The position numbers were made by a program, and so were the translations under genes. A DNA stretch of 64,000 nucleotides from Natronospira proteinivora (lineage in GTDB: Bacteria; Pseudomonadota; Gammaproteobacteria; Natronospirales; Natronospiraceae): positions 62,001 to 126,000 of the forward strand of contig NZ_JALJYF010000002.1 in NCBI RefSeq assembly GCF_024170465.1. The letters are read 5' to 3'. Numbering within the stretch: the stretch's first letter is position 1; each line of letters begins with the position of its first letter. Of this stretch, positions 9,311-20,400 are shown piece by piece. The notes under the pieces were generated by a model. It was not told the DNA's origin. It worked only from the letters and a program-made list of their open reading frames with translations, and ran no database searches.

Positions 9311-10798
9311 CTAAAACAAATCACCGCGATGCAGGCCCTTGCGGGCCAGTTCAGCGGCGCGAATCAGCGCCTTGCCCTTGTTCAGGGTTTCTTCCCATTC
9401 CTTCTCCGGCACCGAATCATGAACAATGCCGGCCCCGGCCTGCACATCCAGCCGACCGTCCTTCAACAGGGCCGTGCGAATGGCGATGGCGGTATCCATA
9501 TCCCCCTGCCAACCCAGATAGCCGATGGCCCCGGAGTAGATGCCCCGCCGTACTGGTTCCAGCTCATCAATGATCTCCATGGCCCGCACCTTGGGCGCAC
9601 CACTCACCGTGCCCGCCGGGAAACAAGCCTTTAAGGCATCCATGGCCCCCAGACCGGATTGCAGCTTGCCGGTAACCGAGGAAACGATATGCATCACATG
9701 GGAATAGCGCTCCACAATCATCCGGTCGGTGAGCCGCACACTGCCCGCCTGGCTGATCCGGCCCAGATCATTGCGCCCCAGGTCAATCAGCATCAGATGC
9801 TCGGCCAACTCCTTGGGATCGGCCAGCAAGGCCTCTTCCAGAGCCGCGTCCTCGGCCAGGGTCTTGCCCCGGGGCCGGGTTCCGGCGATGGGTCGCACGG
9901 TAAGGTATTCATCTTCCAGCCGGACCAGGATTTCCGGGGAAGAGCCGGCGATCTCGGCATCCCCCAGATCCATGTAATACATGTAGGGAGAGGGATTGAA
10001 ACAGCGCAGGGCGCGATAAATATCCAGGGCATCCCCTTCCCAGGGCAGGGACAGGCGCTGGGACAGCACCACCTGCATGGCATCGCCGGCCCGGACATAG
10101 TCCCGCACGGTTTCCACGGCCTTGAGGAAATCGGCTTTCGGGAAACGGGGTTCGGGGGCCGGGAGTGGGCGTCCATTGGGTACGGGCCGGCGGGGGCTAG
10201 GCTGATACAGTTGCTCGCCCAATTCGTCCAGGCGCTGCTGGGCCCGGGACCAGGCATCCACGCTGTCCGGATCCACATTGACGATCAGAAACAGGCGTCC
10301 GCGCAGGTTATCGAAGACCAGCACCTCCTCCGACAACCATAGCTGAATATCCGGCGAACCACTCTCGTCGGGCTGTGTTCGATCCGCCAGCCTGGGCTCG
10401 ATATAGCGGATGGTGTCATAGCCGAAGTAGCCCACCAGGCCGCCTGTGAAACGGGGCAATTGGGACAGGCGCGGGGCGGAGAACCCCGCCTGCCACTGGG
10501 CAATATCGTCCAGGGGATCGGCACTGGCTTCATCACTGAGCAACTGCTGGTCCCGGTAATGGCGCAAGCGACCCTGGTCCACCTCCAGCCGTTCACGGGC
10601 AGGCAAACCGATAATGGAATAACGCCCCCAGCGCTCACCCCCCTGAACGGATTCAAACAGATAGGTTCCCGGCCCCTTGCCATGGGCCAGCTTGAGATAG
10701 GTACTGAGCGGGGTTTCCAGGTCGGCGAGGATCTCCCGGTAGACCGGGATGCGGTTATGACCCTGGCGGGCGAGTACCTGAAATTGTGACTGATCCAT
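9311..10798 (-). CDS. trpE: anthranilate synthase component I
   Basis: Chorismate to anthranilate. 495 residues from the start at 10798 (MDQSQFQVLARQGHNRIPV), chosen because it aligns with Pseudomonas TrpE and AGGA lies nine bases upstream. N-terminal feedback region includes the LLESVQGGEKWGRY-like block (YLFESVQGGERWGRYSIIG). The chorismate site motifs PIAGTRPRG, ELAEHLMLIDLGRNDLGR, FPAGTVSGAPKVRAMEII and the C-terminal QAGAGIVHDSVPEKEWEET are intact. Lies downstream of rpe-gph with a candidate attenuator. Confidence 0.97.
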   Translation of the reverse strand: MDQSQFQVLARQGHNRIPVYREILADLETPLSTYLKLAHGKGPGTYLFESVQGGERWGRYSIIGLPARERLEVDQGRLRHYRDQQLLSDEASADPLDDIAQWQAGFSAPRLSQLPRFTGGLVGYFGYDTIRYIEPRLADRTQPDESGSPDIQLWLSEEVLVFDNLRGRLFLIVNVDPDSVDAWSRAQQRLDELGEQLYQPSPRRPVPNGRPLPAPEPRFPKADFLKAVETVRDYVRAGDAMQVVLSQRLSLPWEGDALDIYRALRCFNPSPYMYYMDLGDAEIAGSSPEILVRLEDEYLTVRPIAGTRPRGKTLAEDAALEEALLADPKELAEHLMLIDLGRNDLGRISQAGSVRLTDRMIVERYSHVMHIVSSVTGKLQSGLGAMDALKACFPAGTVSGAPKVRAMEIIDELEPVRRGIYSGAIGYLGWQGDMDTAIAIRTALLKDGRLDVQAGAGIVHDSVPEKEWEETLNKGKALIRAAELARKGLHRGDLF

Positions 10799-10958
10799 GG
10801 TGTTCGGTCCTGACAGCATTCATCGACAAAAGGCCTGCTTCGGGCAGGGCACTGCGGCTGGCGTGCATGGCGCTTGGCCACCACCAGCCGTCCGCAGCCA
10901 GCCACCAATGATGGCAGCGGCAGGAGGACCCAACAGGCTGTTCAATGCGATGAATCAA
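10755..10958 (-). CDS. trpL: candidate trp leader peptide (tryptophan-rich)
   Basis: A minus-strand frame opening with TTG at 10958 overlaps the gph stop; GGAG lies eight bases upstream of the TTG. Residues 16-28 read HHWWLAADGWWWP, with five Trp codons among ten (18, 19, 25-27). The frame remains open through the hairpin at 10834-10848 and ends inside trpE at 10755, 67 codons in all. Classical leaders stop much earlier, which is the main doubt. The Trp run directly before trpE is unlikely to be chance, but translation is unproven. Confidence 0.4.
   Translation of the reverse strand: MIHRIEQPVGSSCRCHHWWLAADGWWWPSAMHASRSALPEAGLLSMNAVRTEHHGSVTISGTRPPGS
10828..10907 (-). promoter_or_regulatory. 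candidate trpE transcription attenuator
   Basis: On the minus strand the Trp codon cluster (10878-10907) is followed by a CTGCGG...GCTGG segment able to pair with GCCAGCCGCAG. Then comes a GC-rich hairpin CCTGC-CCGAA-GCAGG (10834-10848), with a run of four T at 10828-10831. The terminator hairpin and its alternative partners overlap in the way attenuators do. The stem is only five pairs and two C intervene before the T-run, so it may be weak. Attenuation of trpE is established in Pseudomonas; here it is inferred. Confidence 0.45.
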
Positions 10959-11671
10959 AAATCCGACTCCATGGTCGTCTCGTCCAAGGTCAGCTCGGAA
11001 AGATCATTCAGGAAGGCATCCGGCTGCACATCCGAACCGACGAAGCCCTGATTATAACCATACTTCACGACCAAAACGGAACACCCCGCCGCCCGGGCCG
11101 CGCCCACATCCGCTTCCGAATCCCCCAACAACACGCTATTGGCAGCGGGAACGCCGGCCTGCTCCATCACCGCCCAGAGCGGTTCAGGGGCCGGTTTGCG
11201 CTGGGCCAGACTGTCGCCACCCAGCACCCAGGAGAAGAATCCATCCAGTGACAGGCCCTGGAGCACCCCATGGGTCAGGGCCTCGGGCTTGTTGCTGACA
11301 CAGGCCATGGGGATTCGGTGCTCAGCCAGGGACTCAAGCAGGGGCAATACCCCCGGATACAGCCGGCTGTCCTGGACCAGGCGTGAACCATAAGCCGCCA
11401 GAAACAGCTCATGGGCATCATCCAGTTCCGCCTTTTCGGGCGGCCTGTCAAAGCCGGCCTGCAACAGGCGCTCAATAAGCTTGCGCGAGCCATTGCCCAC
11501 CCACTGGCGAACCTGACTCTCCCCGGGTGGGGAGAGATCGGCCGCAATGGCGGTGGCATCCACCGCCGCGGCAATATCCGGCACGCTATCCACCAGCGTG
11601 CCGTCCAGATCAAAGATCACCAGGTCCGCCGGGTAGCTGTGCCCGGCGGCATCGAGACACCAGCGGCTCAC
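10955..11671 (-). CDS. gph: phosphoglycolate phosphatase (HAD family)
   Basis: HAD hydrolase of 238 residues. Motif I is [12 protein letters not shown], motif II CVSNKP, and Lys plus motif III lie in [10 protein letters not shown]...[17 protein letters not shown] cap domain lies between motifs I and II, as in Gph. Overlaps rpe by four bases, the conserved rpe-gph pair. The N-terminus ([16 protein letters not shown]) is slightly longer than usual. Probably removes 2-phosphoglycolate, although HAD substrate assignment rests on context. Confidence 0.9.
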   Translation of the reverse strand: MSRWCLDAAGHSYPADLVIFDLDGTLVDSVPDIAAAVDATAIAADLSPPGESQVRQWVGNGSRKLIERLLQAGFDRPPEKAELDDAHELFLAAYGSRLVQDSRLYPGVLPLLESLAEHRIPMACVSNKPEALTHGVLQGLSLDGFFSWVLGGDSLAQRKPAPEPLWAVMEQAGVPAANSVLLGDSEADVGAARAAGCSVLVVKYGYNQGFVGSDVQPDAFLNDLSELTLDETTMESDF

Positions 11672-12342
11672 GAGCGGGCCTGCTCGATTTCCTCCCGCAT
11701 ACCGGCAATCACCTGGCCATAGTCATCGGCGCCGAAGATGGCCGAGCCCGCCACGAAGGTATCCGCGCCGGCGGCGGCCACCGAGCCGATATTATCGGCC
11801 TTGATGCCACCATCCACCTCCAGGCGGATATCCCGGCCGCTGGCATCGATCCGCTTGCGCGCCTCGCGCAGCTTATCCAGGGTGGCAGGAATGAACTTCT
11901 GACCACCAAAGCCCGGGTTCACCGACATCAGCAGCACCAGGTCCACCTCATTGATCAACCAGTCCAGATGATTCAGAGCGGTGCCGGGATTGAACACCAG
12001 TCCCGGCTTGCAACCGGCATCCCGAATGGATTGAATGGTCCGATGGGGATGCTCGCTGGCTTCCGGATGGAAGCTGATGGTGGTCGCGCCCGCCTGGGCG
12101 AAATCGGGAATGATCCGATCCACCGGCTGAATCATTAGATGAACATCAATGGGCGCGGTCACACCATGCTTGCGCAGGGCCTCACAGACCATGGGTCCGA
12201 TGGTGAGGTTGGGCACATAGTGATTGTCCATCACATCGAAATGCACCCAGTCGGCACCGGCGGCGAGCACATTGTCCACTTCCTCGCCCAAACGGGCGAA
12301 ATCGGCGGAAAGGATCGAAGGCGCTATTACAGGTTTGGCCAT
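11668..12342 (-). CDS. rpe: ribulose-phosphate 3-epimerase
   Basis: Interconverts ribulose 5-phosphate and xylulose 5-phosphate. 224-residue TIM barrel. Begins [21 protein letters not shown]; metal and catalytic residues lie in [15 protein letters not shown] (His, Asp), [17 protein letters not shown] and [11 protein letters not shown]. The phosphate-binding VAGSAIF is near the C-terminus. First gene of rpe-gph-(trpE). Confidence 0.97.
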   Translation of the reverse strand: MAKPVIAPSILSADFARLGEEVDNVLAAGADWVHFDVMDNHYVPNLTIGPMVCEALRKHGVTAPIDVHLMIQPVDRIIPDFAQAGATTISFHPEASEHPHRTIQSIRDAGCKPGLVFNPGTALNHLDWLINEVDLVLLMSVNPGFGGQKFIPATLDKLREARKRIDASGRDIRLEVDGGIKADNIGSVAAAGADTFVAGSAIFGADDYGQVIAGMREEIEQARS

Positions 12343-12411
12343 GGGTTGACTCCGATTAAGTTTGCAGGGTCATTCAGGTTATTGGGCGGTGGCGGGTAGC
12401 GCCAGCTACAA

Positions 12412-12558
12412 GCTACAAGCCACAAGCTGCAAGCTGGCCGTGCCCGAGTCATACGAATTCATCCTTGTCGAGCCTCGAGCGACACCGTGAACCGCTACAG
12501 GCACCGCGCCCGAAGCAAATACCCGCCTGCTTGTAGCTTGCAGCTTGAGGCTTGTAGC
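12412..12558. repeat. GCTTGTAGC-type inverted repeat between rpe and djlA
   Basis: GCTACAAGCCACAAGCTGC and following bases (12412-12435) recur inverted at 12535-12558 over 24 bases with one mismatch. Both arms are internally made of CTTG(T/C)AGC-like words. A related array (GCTTGAAGCTTGGCGCTTG) lies at 17424-17454. The rest of the 238-base gap between rpe and djlA shows no gene. Confidence 0.65.
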
Positions 12559-12587
12559 GCGCTAAGGATGCAATGCATCCTTAGCGC
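12559..12587. terminator. 14-bp perfect palindrome over the djlA stop codon
   Basis: GCGCTAAGGATGCA (12559-12572) and its exact inverse (12574-12587) are separated by one base. The djlA stop TAA lies inside the right arm. The symmetry suggests an mRNA 3'-end hairpin, but there is no T-run, so intrinsic termination is uncertain. A protein-binding or dispersed-repeat role is equally possible. Confidence 0.45.
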
Positions 12588-13396
12588 ATGCCGCGTGCTT
12601 CGCGGATGCGGTCGTAGGCGGCACGAATCTCCACGGTCTTTTCCTCGGCCAGCTTGAGCATCTCATCAGACAGGCCGCGAGCCGCCAGCTTGTCGGGATG
12701 GTGCTGACTCATCAGGCGTCGATAGGCCTTTTTTACTGCTTCATCATTACTTGTTTTGCTGATGCCCAATACCGCATAAGCTGCCGCCACATCATTCACC
12801 GGCGGCGGACGACGGGGCTGCCAGTTGCTGCTGGAGCGGCTTTGCTGGGCGGAAATGATGGCGATGACCTGATTGAGCTCGGGCCGTTTGAAACCCAGGT
12901 GATAGCAGGCCTTCTCCAGCACCCGCTGCTCGGCAGCCCGCACATGCCCATCGGCCAGGGCAATCTGGGCCAACAACTCCACGAATATGCGGGCACGATC
13001 AGTCCGACGACCGCAGATGGTTCGGGCACGGCGCAGGGCCGCTTCCAGGGGGAAGCCCTTCTGCTTGCCCTCGTTAAAACATTGTTTGACTCGCTCGGCA
13101 CCGGCTTCGTCCAGGCCCAGCTGCCCAATAGCCTGACGCGCGGCCCCGATCTCGGCTTCGGACACCCGGCCATCGATCTTGGCCAGATGCCCCATCACCT
13201 GAAAGACAGTATCCGGGAAGCGGGCAGGATCGCTGCCCTGGCGACGGAATCGGGTAATCCCCGCCTGGCGGCGATCAAAGGCATGCCCAACCAGCAGGCC
13301 CACCAGCACACCCCAGGGGCCGCCGGCTACCCAGCCCAGGCCGCTCCCCAGGAGCTTGCCCCACCAATTATTGATATTCGCCTGCGACTCGGCCAT
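12581..13396 (-). CDS. djlA: membrane-anchored J-domain co-chaperone DjlA
   Basis: 271 residues. The N-terminal glycine-rich membrane segment (WGKLLGSGLGWVAGGPWGVLVGLLVGHAFD, about 12-41) is followed by a TerB-like helical domain (about 60-190). A C-terminal J domain (about 205-271) holds the HPD tripeptide in MSQHHPDKLAARG. Stimulates DnaK at the inner membrane and in E. coli affects capsule and envelope stress signalling. Order and length are as in the family. Confidence 0.93.
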   Translation of the reverse strand: MAESQANINNWWGKLLGSGLGWVAGGPWGVLVGLLVGHAFDRRQAGITRFRRQGSDPARFPDTVFQVMGHLAKIDGRVSEAEIGAARQAIGQLGLDEAGAERVKQCFNEGKQKGFPLEAALRRARTICGRRTDRARIFVELLAQIALADGHVRAAEQRVLEKACYHLGFKRPELNQVIAIISAQQSRSSSNWQPRRPPPVNDVAAAYAVLGISKTSNDEAVKKAYRRLMSQHHPDKLAARGLSDEMLKLAEEKTVEIRAAYDRIREARGMR

Positions 13397-13491
13397 GGAG
13401 AATGTACGGCAATGGAAAAGGACTATTGTCCGTCACTCGTGGCAAGAAAGAAACCGGGACAACACGAGTGCGGCGCCCATGGGCCACGCAG

Positions 13492-14418
13492 CTATGGACT
13501 CTCCCTCCCCGTCCCGGTCACATCAATCTCTGCCACCTCGGACTCATCAAGCTCTGACAATTCCAGCTGCAGGGTGGAAAAATAGATTGAAAATCGCTCT
13601 CCCAGCGCGGTCTTGGCCCGTTTCAACAAAGCATCCAGCTGATCAAGGTTTAGTGACTCATCCACTCTAAGGTGGGCAGAAAAAATAGGTTTTCCGGATG
13701 TCAGCAGCCACAGATGCGGGTGATGCACATGACGAACACCATCCAATGCATTCAGGTATTCACAAATTTCAGAAACCGATGGCTCTTCAGGCGCATGTTC
13801 CATGAGCACGGACAGAGATTCCCGCAAAATGCTCCACGCCGCATACAAGACCATAAGCCCGAAAAGCATGCCCAGAATGGGATCGATCAACATAAAACCG
13901 GTGAAGTGGATCACTCCGGCGGCGAAGATGATGCCGAAGCTGCCCAGAAAAGTCTGAACCACATGCCAGAAGGCACCACGGGTATTGATGTCTTCCTTTT
14001 GGCTGCGGAACATGAGCGCAATCAACCAAATTTCGGTCAACATACCAACAAGCGCCACGATAAACATGGGCGCTGCCGGAATTTCGATGGGCGACATCAG
14101 ACGCATGCCCCCCATAATCATGGCCACCAAGGCCATGACCAGTAGCGCAGCCCCATTCATCAGGGCCCCCACGATCTCGGCGCGCTGCCCACCAAAGGTC
14201 TGTGACAGGGAAGCCGGCCGCCGGGCAATCCTTCGGGCCACCAGGGCCAGGACCACACCGCCCACTGCCGAAAAGGTGTGAGCGGCGTCCACCAGGACCA
14301 TGACTGACCCCGTATAGAGCCCGACCGCCAATTCAAAGAAGAAATACGCCCCCGTAACCACGGCAGCAATCTTCAGCTGGCGGCCGTGCCCCATCCCATG
14401 ATGCTGATGTCCCGACAT
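13492..14418 (-). CDS. CDF-family cation transporter with altered metal site
   Basis: 308-residue inner-membrane protein with six predicted helices and a short His-rich N-terminus (MSGHQHHGMGHG). It aligns with ZitB/CzcD from VDAAHTF through the C-terminal cytoplasmic domain. Canonical CDF proteins carry HxxxD in helix 2 and HxxxD in helix 5. Here helix 2 reads His47-TFS-Ala51 and helix 5 His151-VVQ-Thr155, so both Asp ligands of the transport site are lost while both His remain. It may use another metal, or be a non-transporting partner. It is 26 bases downstream of the copper ATPase gene on the same strand. Confidence 0.85.
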   Translation of the reverse strand: MSGHQHHGMGHGRQLKIAAVVTGAYFFFELAVGLYTGSVMVLVDAAHTFSAVGGVVLALVARRIARRPASLSQTFGGQRAEIVGALMNGAALLVMALVAMIMGGMRLMSPIEIPAAPMFIVALVGMLTEIWLIALMFRSQKEDINTRGAFWHVVQTFLGSFGIIFAAGVIHFTGFMLIDPILGMLFGLMVLYAAWSILRESLSVLMEHAPEEPSVSEICEYLNALDGVRHVHHPHLWLLTSGKPIFSAHLRVDESLNLDQLDALLKRAKTALGERFSIYFSTLQLELSELDESEVAEIDVTGTGRESP

Positions 14419-14444
14419 GTATCTTCTCCCGAGATAACCTTAAA

Positions 14445-16691
14445 TCAGTCTGCTCGCTTACCCAGGCCCAGGCGAGTCCATTTCAATAACATGGAGTTAC
14501 CCACCACCGAGAGGGAGCTCAGGGTCATGGCGATTACGCCAATCATGGGGTGAAGCAGGCCAACGGCCGCGATGGGAATCGCCACAATATTGTAGAAAAA
14601 AGCCCAGAAGAGATTCTGGACGATCTTGGCAAAGGTGGCGCGGGATAGGCGAATGGCCTCCACGGCGGCGGAGAGTTCGCCCCGAACCAGGGTGACATCG
14701 GCCGCTTCAATGGCAATGTCCGCACCGGCACCGATGGCAATACCCACATTGGCTTGTTTGAGGGCCGGCGCATCATTGATGCCGTCACCCACCATGGCCA
14801 CTCGATCACCATAACGGGATTGCAGCTCACGGATTGCTTCCACCTTGCCGTCGGGAAGCACCCCCGCCTGGATTTCGTCGATGCCCACTTGCTTGCCCAC
14901 ATGCTGGGCCGTGCGCTCATTGTCACCCGTCACCATGACCGTGCGAATGCCCAAGCCATGCAAGGCCTCAATGGCTCGCTTGGAATCCTCCTTGACGGTA
15001 TCGGCCACCGCCACAATGCCGGCCGCCCGGCCACCAATCGACACCAGCATGGCAGTGCGGCCGGTTTTCTCAAGGGCCTGCATGTCCGAATCGGCGTGAC
15101 CGGGCAAGTCCACGTTCTTTTCCTGCATCAGACGCCGGCTGCCCACCAGCACGGTCTCGCCGTCCACGCTGGCCTGCATGCCCCGGGCCGTGATGCTCTT
15201 GAAATCCCGGGCTTCGGGCTTCTCCACGCCTCGATCCCGGGCACCGTCGACAATGGCCTGGGCCAGGGGATGTTCCGAGCCGGCTTCCACCCCGGCGGCC
15301 GCGGCCAGCAAACGATCCTCGTCGAAGCCCTCGAAAGCCTGCACGTCAGTTAGCTCTGGCTCGCCCTTGGTGATGGTACCGGTCTTGTCCAATACCACTA
15401 CCCGGACATGGCGCAGGGTCTGAATGGCACTGCCGGAGCGCAGCAGCACGCCGCGCTCGGCACCCATGCCGGAACCCACCATAAGCGCTGTGGGCGTGGC
15501 CAAGCCCAGGGCGCAGGGGCAGGAAATAACCAGCACGGCAATGGCTGCCAGTACCGCCAACAACAATGGCGATTGATCCGGATTCACCCAGGGCAGGAAA
15601 GTCTCCCCCCAGTGGAGGATAGGCGTCAGGGCCTCGGCAAAGAACAGCCAGACCAAAAAGCTGAGCAGGGCCGCCGCGATCACGACAGGCACGAAACGAC
15701 CGGTGATTCGATCGGCCAGTTCCTGAACGGGGACCCGGGAACTCTGGGCCTCTTCCACCAGCTTGATCACCTGGGACAGGAAGGTTTCCTTGCCGACCTT
15801 CGTTGCCCTGACCCGCAGACGACCCTCCTTATTGATGGTCGCCCCGATCACCGTATCGCCACTGCTCTTCTCCACCGGGACCGATTCCCCCGTGGCGATG
15901 GACTCATCCAGATGGCTGTTGCCGTCGAGAATCTCACCATCGGTGGGAATCTTTTCACCCGGACGCACGATCATCACATCCCCGGGCGCCAGCTCATCCA
16001 CGGCCACTTCCACCTCGTCACCGTCCCGCTCTACCCGGGCCGTCTTGGCGCCCAGGGTGAGTAGCTTCTGGATGGCGCTGGAGGCACGGCCCTTGGCCCG
16101 GTCTTCGAGATAACGACCCAGCAGGTGAAAGGCCATGATGGTGGCCGCCATCTCGATAAAGGACGTCATGGGAAAGACAAAACCAACCAGGCCGATGAAA
16201 TACGGCGGCAGACTGCCCATGCTGATCAGCACATCCATGTTGGGCGATAAGCTCTTCGCCGATCGCCAGGCGGAACGGTGCGTGGAGGCACCGGCGATAA
16301 AGACCACAGGAAAGGCGAGCACGGCGATAATGGCCAAATAACCCGGGATCGGTTGCCAGAACATATGCGGCATCATCAAAATCATGATGAGCACCGTCGG
16401 CACCATGGCCAGCCAGAGATTGCGGCGTGCCCGCTTTACATAGGCCTGTTCTCCCGCCTCGCCGTCATCGTCATCCGACACCGAGGTCACATCGTAACCG
16501 GCGCCCTCCACCCGCGCCTTGAGCGTCTCCCCGCTGACCGAATCGGGAACCGTGACCAGCACCCGGTGCCGGGCAATATAGGTCTGCACCGAGCGTACAT
16601 TGCTGTCCCGTTCCAGGGCCTTGCGGACAATCCCGGCGCAGTGGTCACTGCCCATGCCGGGGACGATCAGTTCGATTTCCTTGTCACTCAT
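14445..16691 (-). CDS. P1B-type copper-translocating ATPase (single degenerate HMA)
   Basis: 748 residues. The N-terminal HMA-like domain reads GMGSDHC, so the usual CxxC is reduced to Ser15-x-x-Cys18. After two helices and [16 protein letters not shown] comes the actuator TGES. Helix 6 has [12 protein letters not shown] (CPC metal site). Further landmarks are the phosphorylation site DKTGTITKG, nucleotide-domain SEHPLA and [18 protein letters not shown]. The C-terminal helix signature NSMLLKW fits Cu(I) ATPases. It probably exports Cu+/Ag+ from the cytosol. Followed by the CDF gene and preceded by the His/Asp-tailed membrane protein, probably one operon. Confidence 0.9.
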   Translation of the reverse strand: MSDKEIELIVPGMGSDHCAGIVRKALERDSNVRSVQTYIARHRVLVTVPDSVSGETLKARVEGAGYDVTSVSDDDDGEAGEQAYVKRARRNLWLAMVPTVLIMILMMPHMFWQPIPGYLAIIAVLAFPVVFIAGASTHRSAWRSAKSLSPNMDVLISMGSLPPYFIGLVGFVFPMTSFIEMAATIMAFHLLGRYLEDRAKGRASSAIQKLLTLGAKTARVERDGDEVEVAVDELAPGDVMIVRPGEKIPTDGEILDGNSHLDESIATGESVPVEKSSGDTVIGATINKEGRLRVRATKVGKETFLSQVIKLVEEAQSSRVPVQELADRITGRFVPVVIAAALLSFLVWLFFAEALTPILHWGETFLPWVNPDQSPLLLAVLAAIAVLVISCPCALGLATPTALMVGSGMGAERGVLLRSGSAIQTLRHVRVVVLDKTGTITKGEPELTDVQAFEGFDEDRLLAAAAGVEAGSEHPLAQAIVDGARDRGVEKPEARDFKSITARGMQASVDGETVLVGSRRLMQEKNVDLPGHADSDMQALEKTGRTAMLVSIGGRAAGIVAVADTVKEDSKRAIEALHGLGIRTVMVTGDNERTAQHVGKQVGIDEIQAGVLPDGKVEAIRELQSRYGDRVAMVGDGINDAPALKQANVGIAIGAGADIAIEAADVTLVRGELSAAVEAIRLSRATFAKIVQNLFWAFFYNIVAIPIAAVGLLHPMIGVIAMTLSSLSVVGNSMLLKWTRLGLGKRAD

Positions 16692-16734
16692 AAGGCCACC
16701 TCTCAGCCAGGGAGAAAAACCAACAACGGCTCAC

Positions 16735-17334
<600 letters not shown>

Positions 17335-17423
17335 GGGGCCTCCTTCGTCGGCAAGCTGCCGATTGTGAGTTAATTAAACTTATATACGTTCAACTTCCTA
17401 TAAGCCATGAAAAGCCACAAAGC

Positions 17424-17454
17424 CGCTTGAAGCTTGGCGCTTGTGGCTTGAAGC
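17424..17454. repeat. GCTTGAAGC/GCTTGTGGC-type dispersed repeat
   Basis: GCTTGAAGCTTGGCGCTTG followed by TGGCTTGAAGCT, in the 126-base gap between cusA and the DUF2231-like gene; same word family as the repeat at 12.4-12.56 kb. The remaining gap is AT-rich (TTAATTAAACTTATATAC) and may hold the promoter of the downstream minus-strand genes. Confidence 0.5.
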
Positions 17455-17460
17455 TCTCTT

Positions 17461-20400
17461 TCATTCCCGCAACCCCCGGGCATGCCAGAGGTAGTACAAG
17501 ACCGGCAGTACCACCAGGGCGGCAATCCAGACGCTGAACACCCCGCCCACCATGGGCGCGGCGATGCGCTGCATGACTTCGGCCCCCGTGCCGGTGCCGA
17601 TCATGATGGGCAGCAAGCCGAGGAAGACCGTGGTCTCGGTCATGGTGATGGGCCTGACGCGTCGGAGCGCCCCACCCATGACCGCTTCGCGCAGATTGGC
17701 CCGGGTCATATTCTCACCCACCGAATCACGCCAATCACGATAGGCCTGATTGAGATAAACCTGCATGATTACGCCCGTCTCCACCGCCAGGCCGCCCAGA
17801 GCGATGAACCCCACCGCCACGGCAATGGACATATCAAAACCCAACCCCCACAGCAGCCAGAAGCCGCCCACCAAGGACAGGGGGACGGTGGCCAGCACCA
17901 TGGCCACATCGGAGAAGCGGTTGAAGGTCATCATCAGCAATACCAGGATGATGGCCAGCACAATGGGAATCAGTACCGACAGCCGCTCCATGGCTCGTTC
18001 CATGTACTGATACTGGCCGCCCCAGCTCAGTGAATAACCCGCAGGCAGGTCTACCTGCTCGGACACCCGTTGACGGGCTTCGCTCACATAGTCACCCAGG
18101 GAGCGATCACCGATTTCCACGAAGACAAAGCCCGTCGGCCGGGTGTTCTCGGTGCGGATCATGGCCGGGCCATCGGAGACACCGATATGGGCCACCTGCC
18201 CCAGGCTCAGCGCCTGACCGTTGGGGGCCACGAAAGGCAGCTGCTCCAGCTTCTCGGGGGAATCCCGCCAGTCATGGGGATAGCGGATATTGATGGGGAA
18301 GCGCTCCAACCCTTCCACCGTCTCACCCACATTGGTCCCGCCGACGGCATAACGAACCACCTCGTGCACATCATCGATATTCAGTCCATGGCGGGCCGCT
18401 GCCTGGCGATCCACATGGATATCCAGGTACCGACCTGAGGCGGTACGATCGGCCAGGGCCGAGCGGGTCCCCGAAATCTCATTGACCACCGCTTCGATTT
18501 CTTGGCCGATTTCTTCAATGACACTCAGATCCGGCCCGCTGATGCCGATACCCAGATCGGTCCGGATACCGGTGGCCAGCATGTCGATGCGGGTCTGGAT
18601 GGGAAAGACCCAGGCATTGGTCAGGCCCGGAAACTGAACCAGGGCATCCAGTTCGTCCTTGATGTCCTGGGTGGTGACCCCGTCCCGCCACTCGCTGCGG
18701 GGTTTGAGCATGATGAAGGTTTCAATCATGGTCATGGGGGCGGGATCCGTGGCGGTTTCGGCCCGACCCACCTTACCGAAAACCCGTTTCACTTCAGGCA
18801 CCTGCTTGATCAGCGCATCAGTCTGCTGCAGAAGTTCACGGGCCTTGTCGGGAGACACCCCCGGCAAGGTGGTGGGCATATACATAAGATCGCCCTCATC
18901 CAGCTCGGGCATGAACTCCGTGCCCACCCGATCCATGGGCCACCAGGTGGTGGCAGCGACGATCAGGGTCGCACCCAGCACCCAGACCGGGTATCGCAAT
19001 ACACCCCGGATCACCGGCTGGTAGACCGCCTTCACGCCGCGACTGATGGGGTTCTCATCCTGACTGCGTATCCGGCCGCGAATGAAATAGCCCATCAACA
19101 CCGGCACCAGCGTCACCGCAATCCCGGCCGCTGCGGCCATGGCATAGGTCTTGGTGAAAGCCAAGGGCGCGAACAGCCGCCCTTCCTGGGCTTCCAGCGC
19201 GAATACCGGCAAAAAGCTCAATGCCACCACCAGCAAGCTAAAGAAGATGGGCCGGCCCACCTCCAGGGTGGCTTCTTCGATGGCCGCCCAGTGTTTTTCC
19301 GGTGGTGGCGGATCTTTTTCAAATCGTCGGTGGACGTTCTCGATCAACACGATGGCAGCATCCACCATCACGCCGATGGAGATAGCAATCCCGCCCAGGG
19401 ACATGATGTTGGCGTTAATCCCCTGGAAGTACATCACGATGTAGGCCACCAGCACGCCCAGGGGCAGACTGATCAAAACCACCAGGGATGAGCGCATATG
19501 CCAGAGGAAGAGCCCAATGATGAGCACCACCACCGCGAACTCCAGGGCCAGCTTTTCCCACAGGGTGGCAATGGCATTGCCGATCAACTCGGAGCGATCA
19601 TAGGTCTCGACAATCTCCACGCCTTCCGGCAGACCGGCCTTCAGCTCATCCAGCCGGGATCGCACCGCACGAATGGTCTCGCGGGCATTCTCGCCATCAC
19701 GCATCACCACAATGCCGCCGGTAACCTCCCCCTCGCCGTCCAGCTCGGCAATGCCGCGCCGGGGCGCTGGACCCCGACGAATGTCTGCCACCTGATCCAG
19801 CATCACCGGCACCCCACCGGCATCCACGCCCACCGGAATCAGCCGCAAATCATCCAGATTCTGGATGTAGCCGGAGGCCCGCACCATGTACTCGGCTTCC
19901 GCCATCTCCAGGGTGGAACCACCCGTCTCGGCGTTGGCCCGCTGGATGGCACGGCGGACTTGATCGATGGGCAGGTTATAGGCCCGTAGTCGATCCGGGT
20001 CCATGACCACCTGGTACTGGCGGACCATGCCGCCCACGGTGGCCACTTCCGATACCCCCGGCACCGACTGGAGTTCGAACTTGAGGTACCAGTCCTGTAG
20101 AGCCCGCAGTTGAGATAAATCATGATTGCCGGAACGATCCACCAGGGCGTACTTGTAGATCCAGCCCACGCCGGTGGCATCCGGCCCCAGGGACACCGTC
20201 ACCCCCTCCGGCATCTGCCCTTCCACCTGGCTCAGGTATTCCTGGACCCGGCTGCGGGCCCAATAGAGATCGGTGTCGTCATCGAACAGCACATTGATGA
20301 AGGCATCGCCGTACATGGAAAAGCCACGCACGGTCTCGGCCCCCGGCACCGCCATCAGCGCCGTGGTCAGGGGATAGGTCACCTGATCTTCCACCACCTC

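Noticed and set aside
13356-13670. 104-codon plus-strand frame between djlA and the CDF gene
   Set aside because: Mostly antisense to both real genes, with no ribosome site and no domain.
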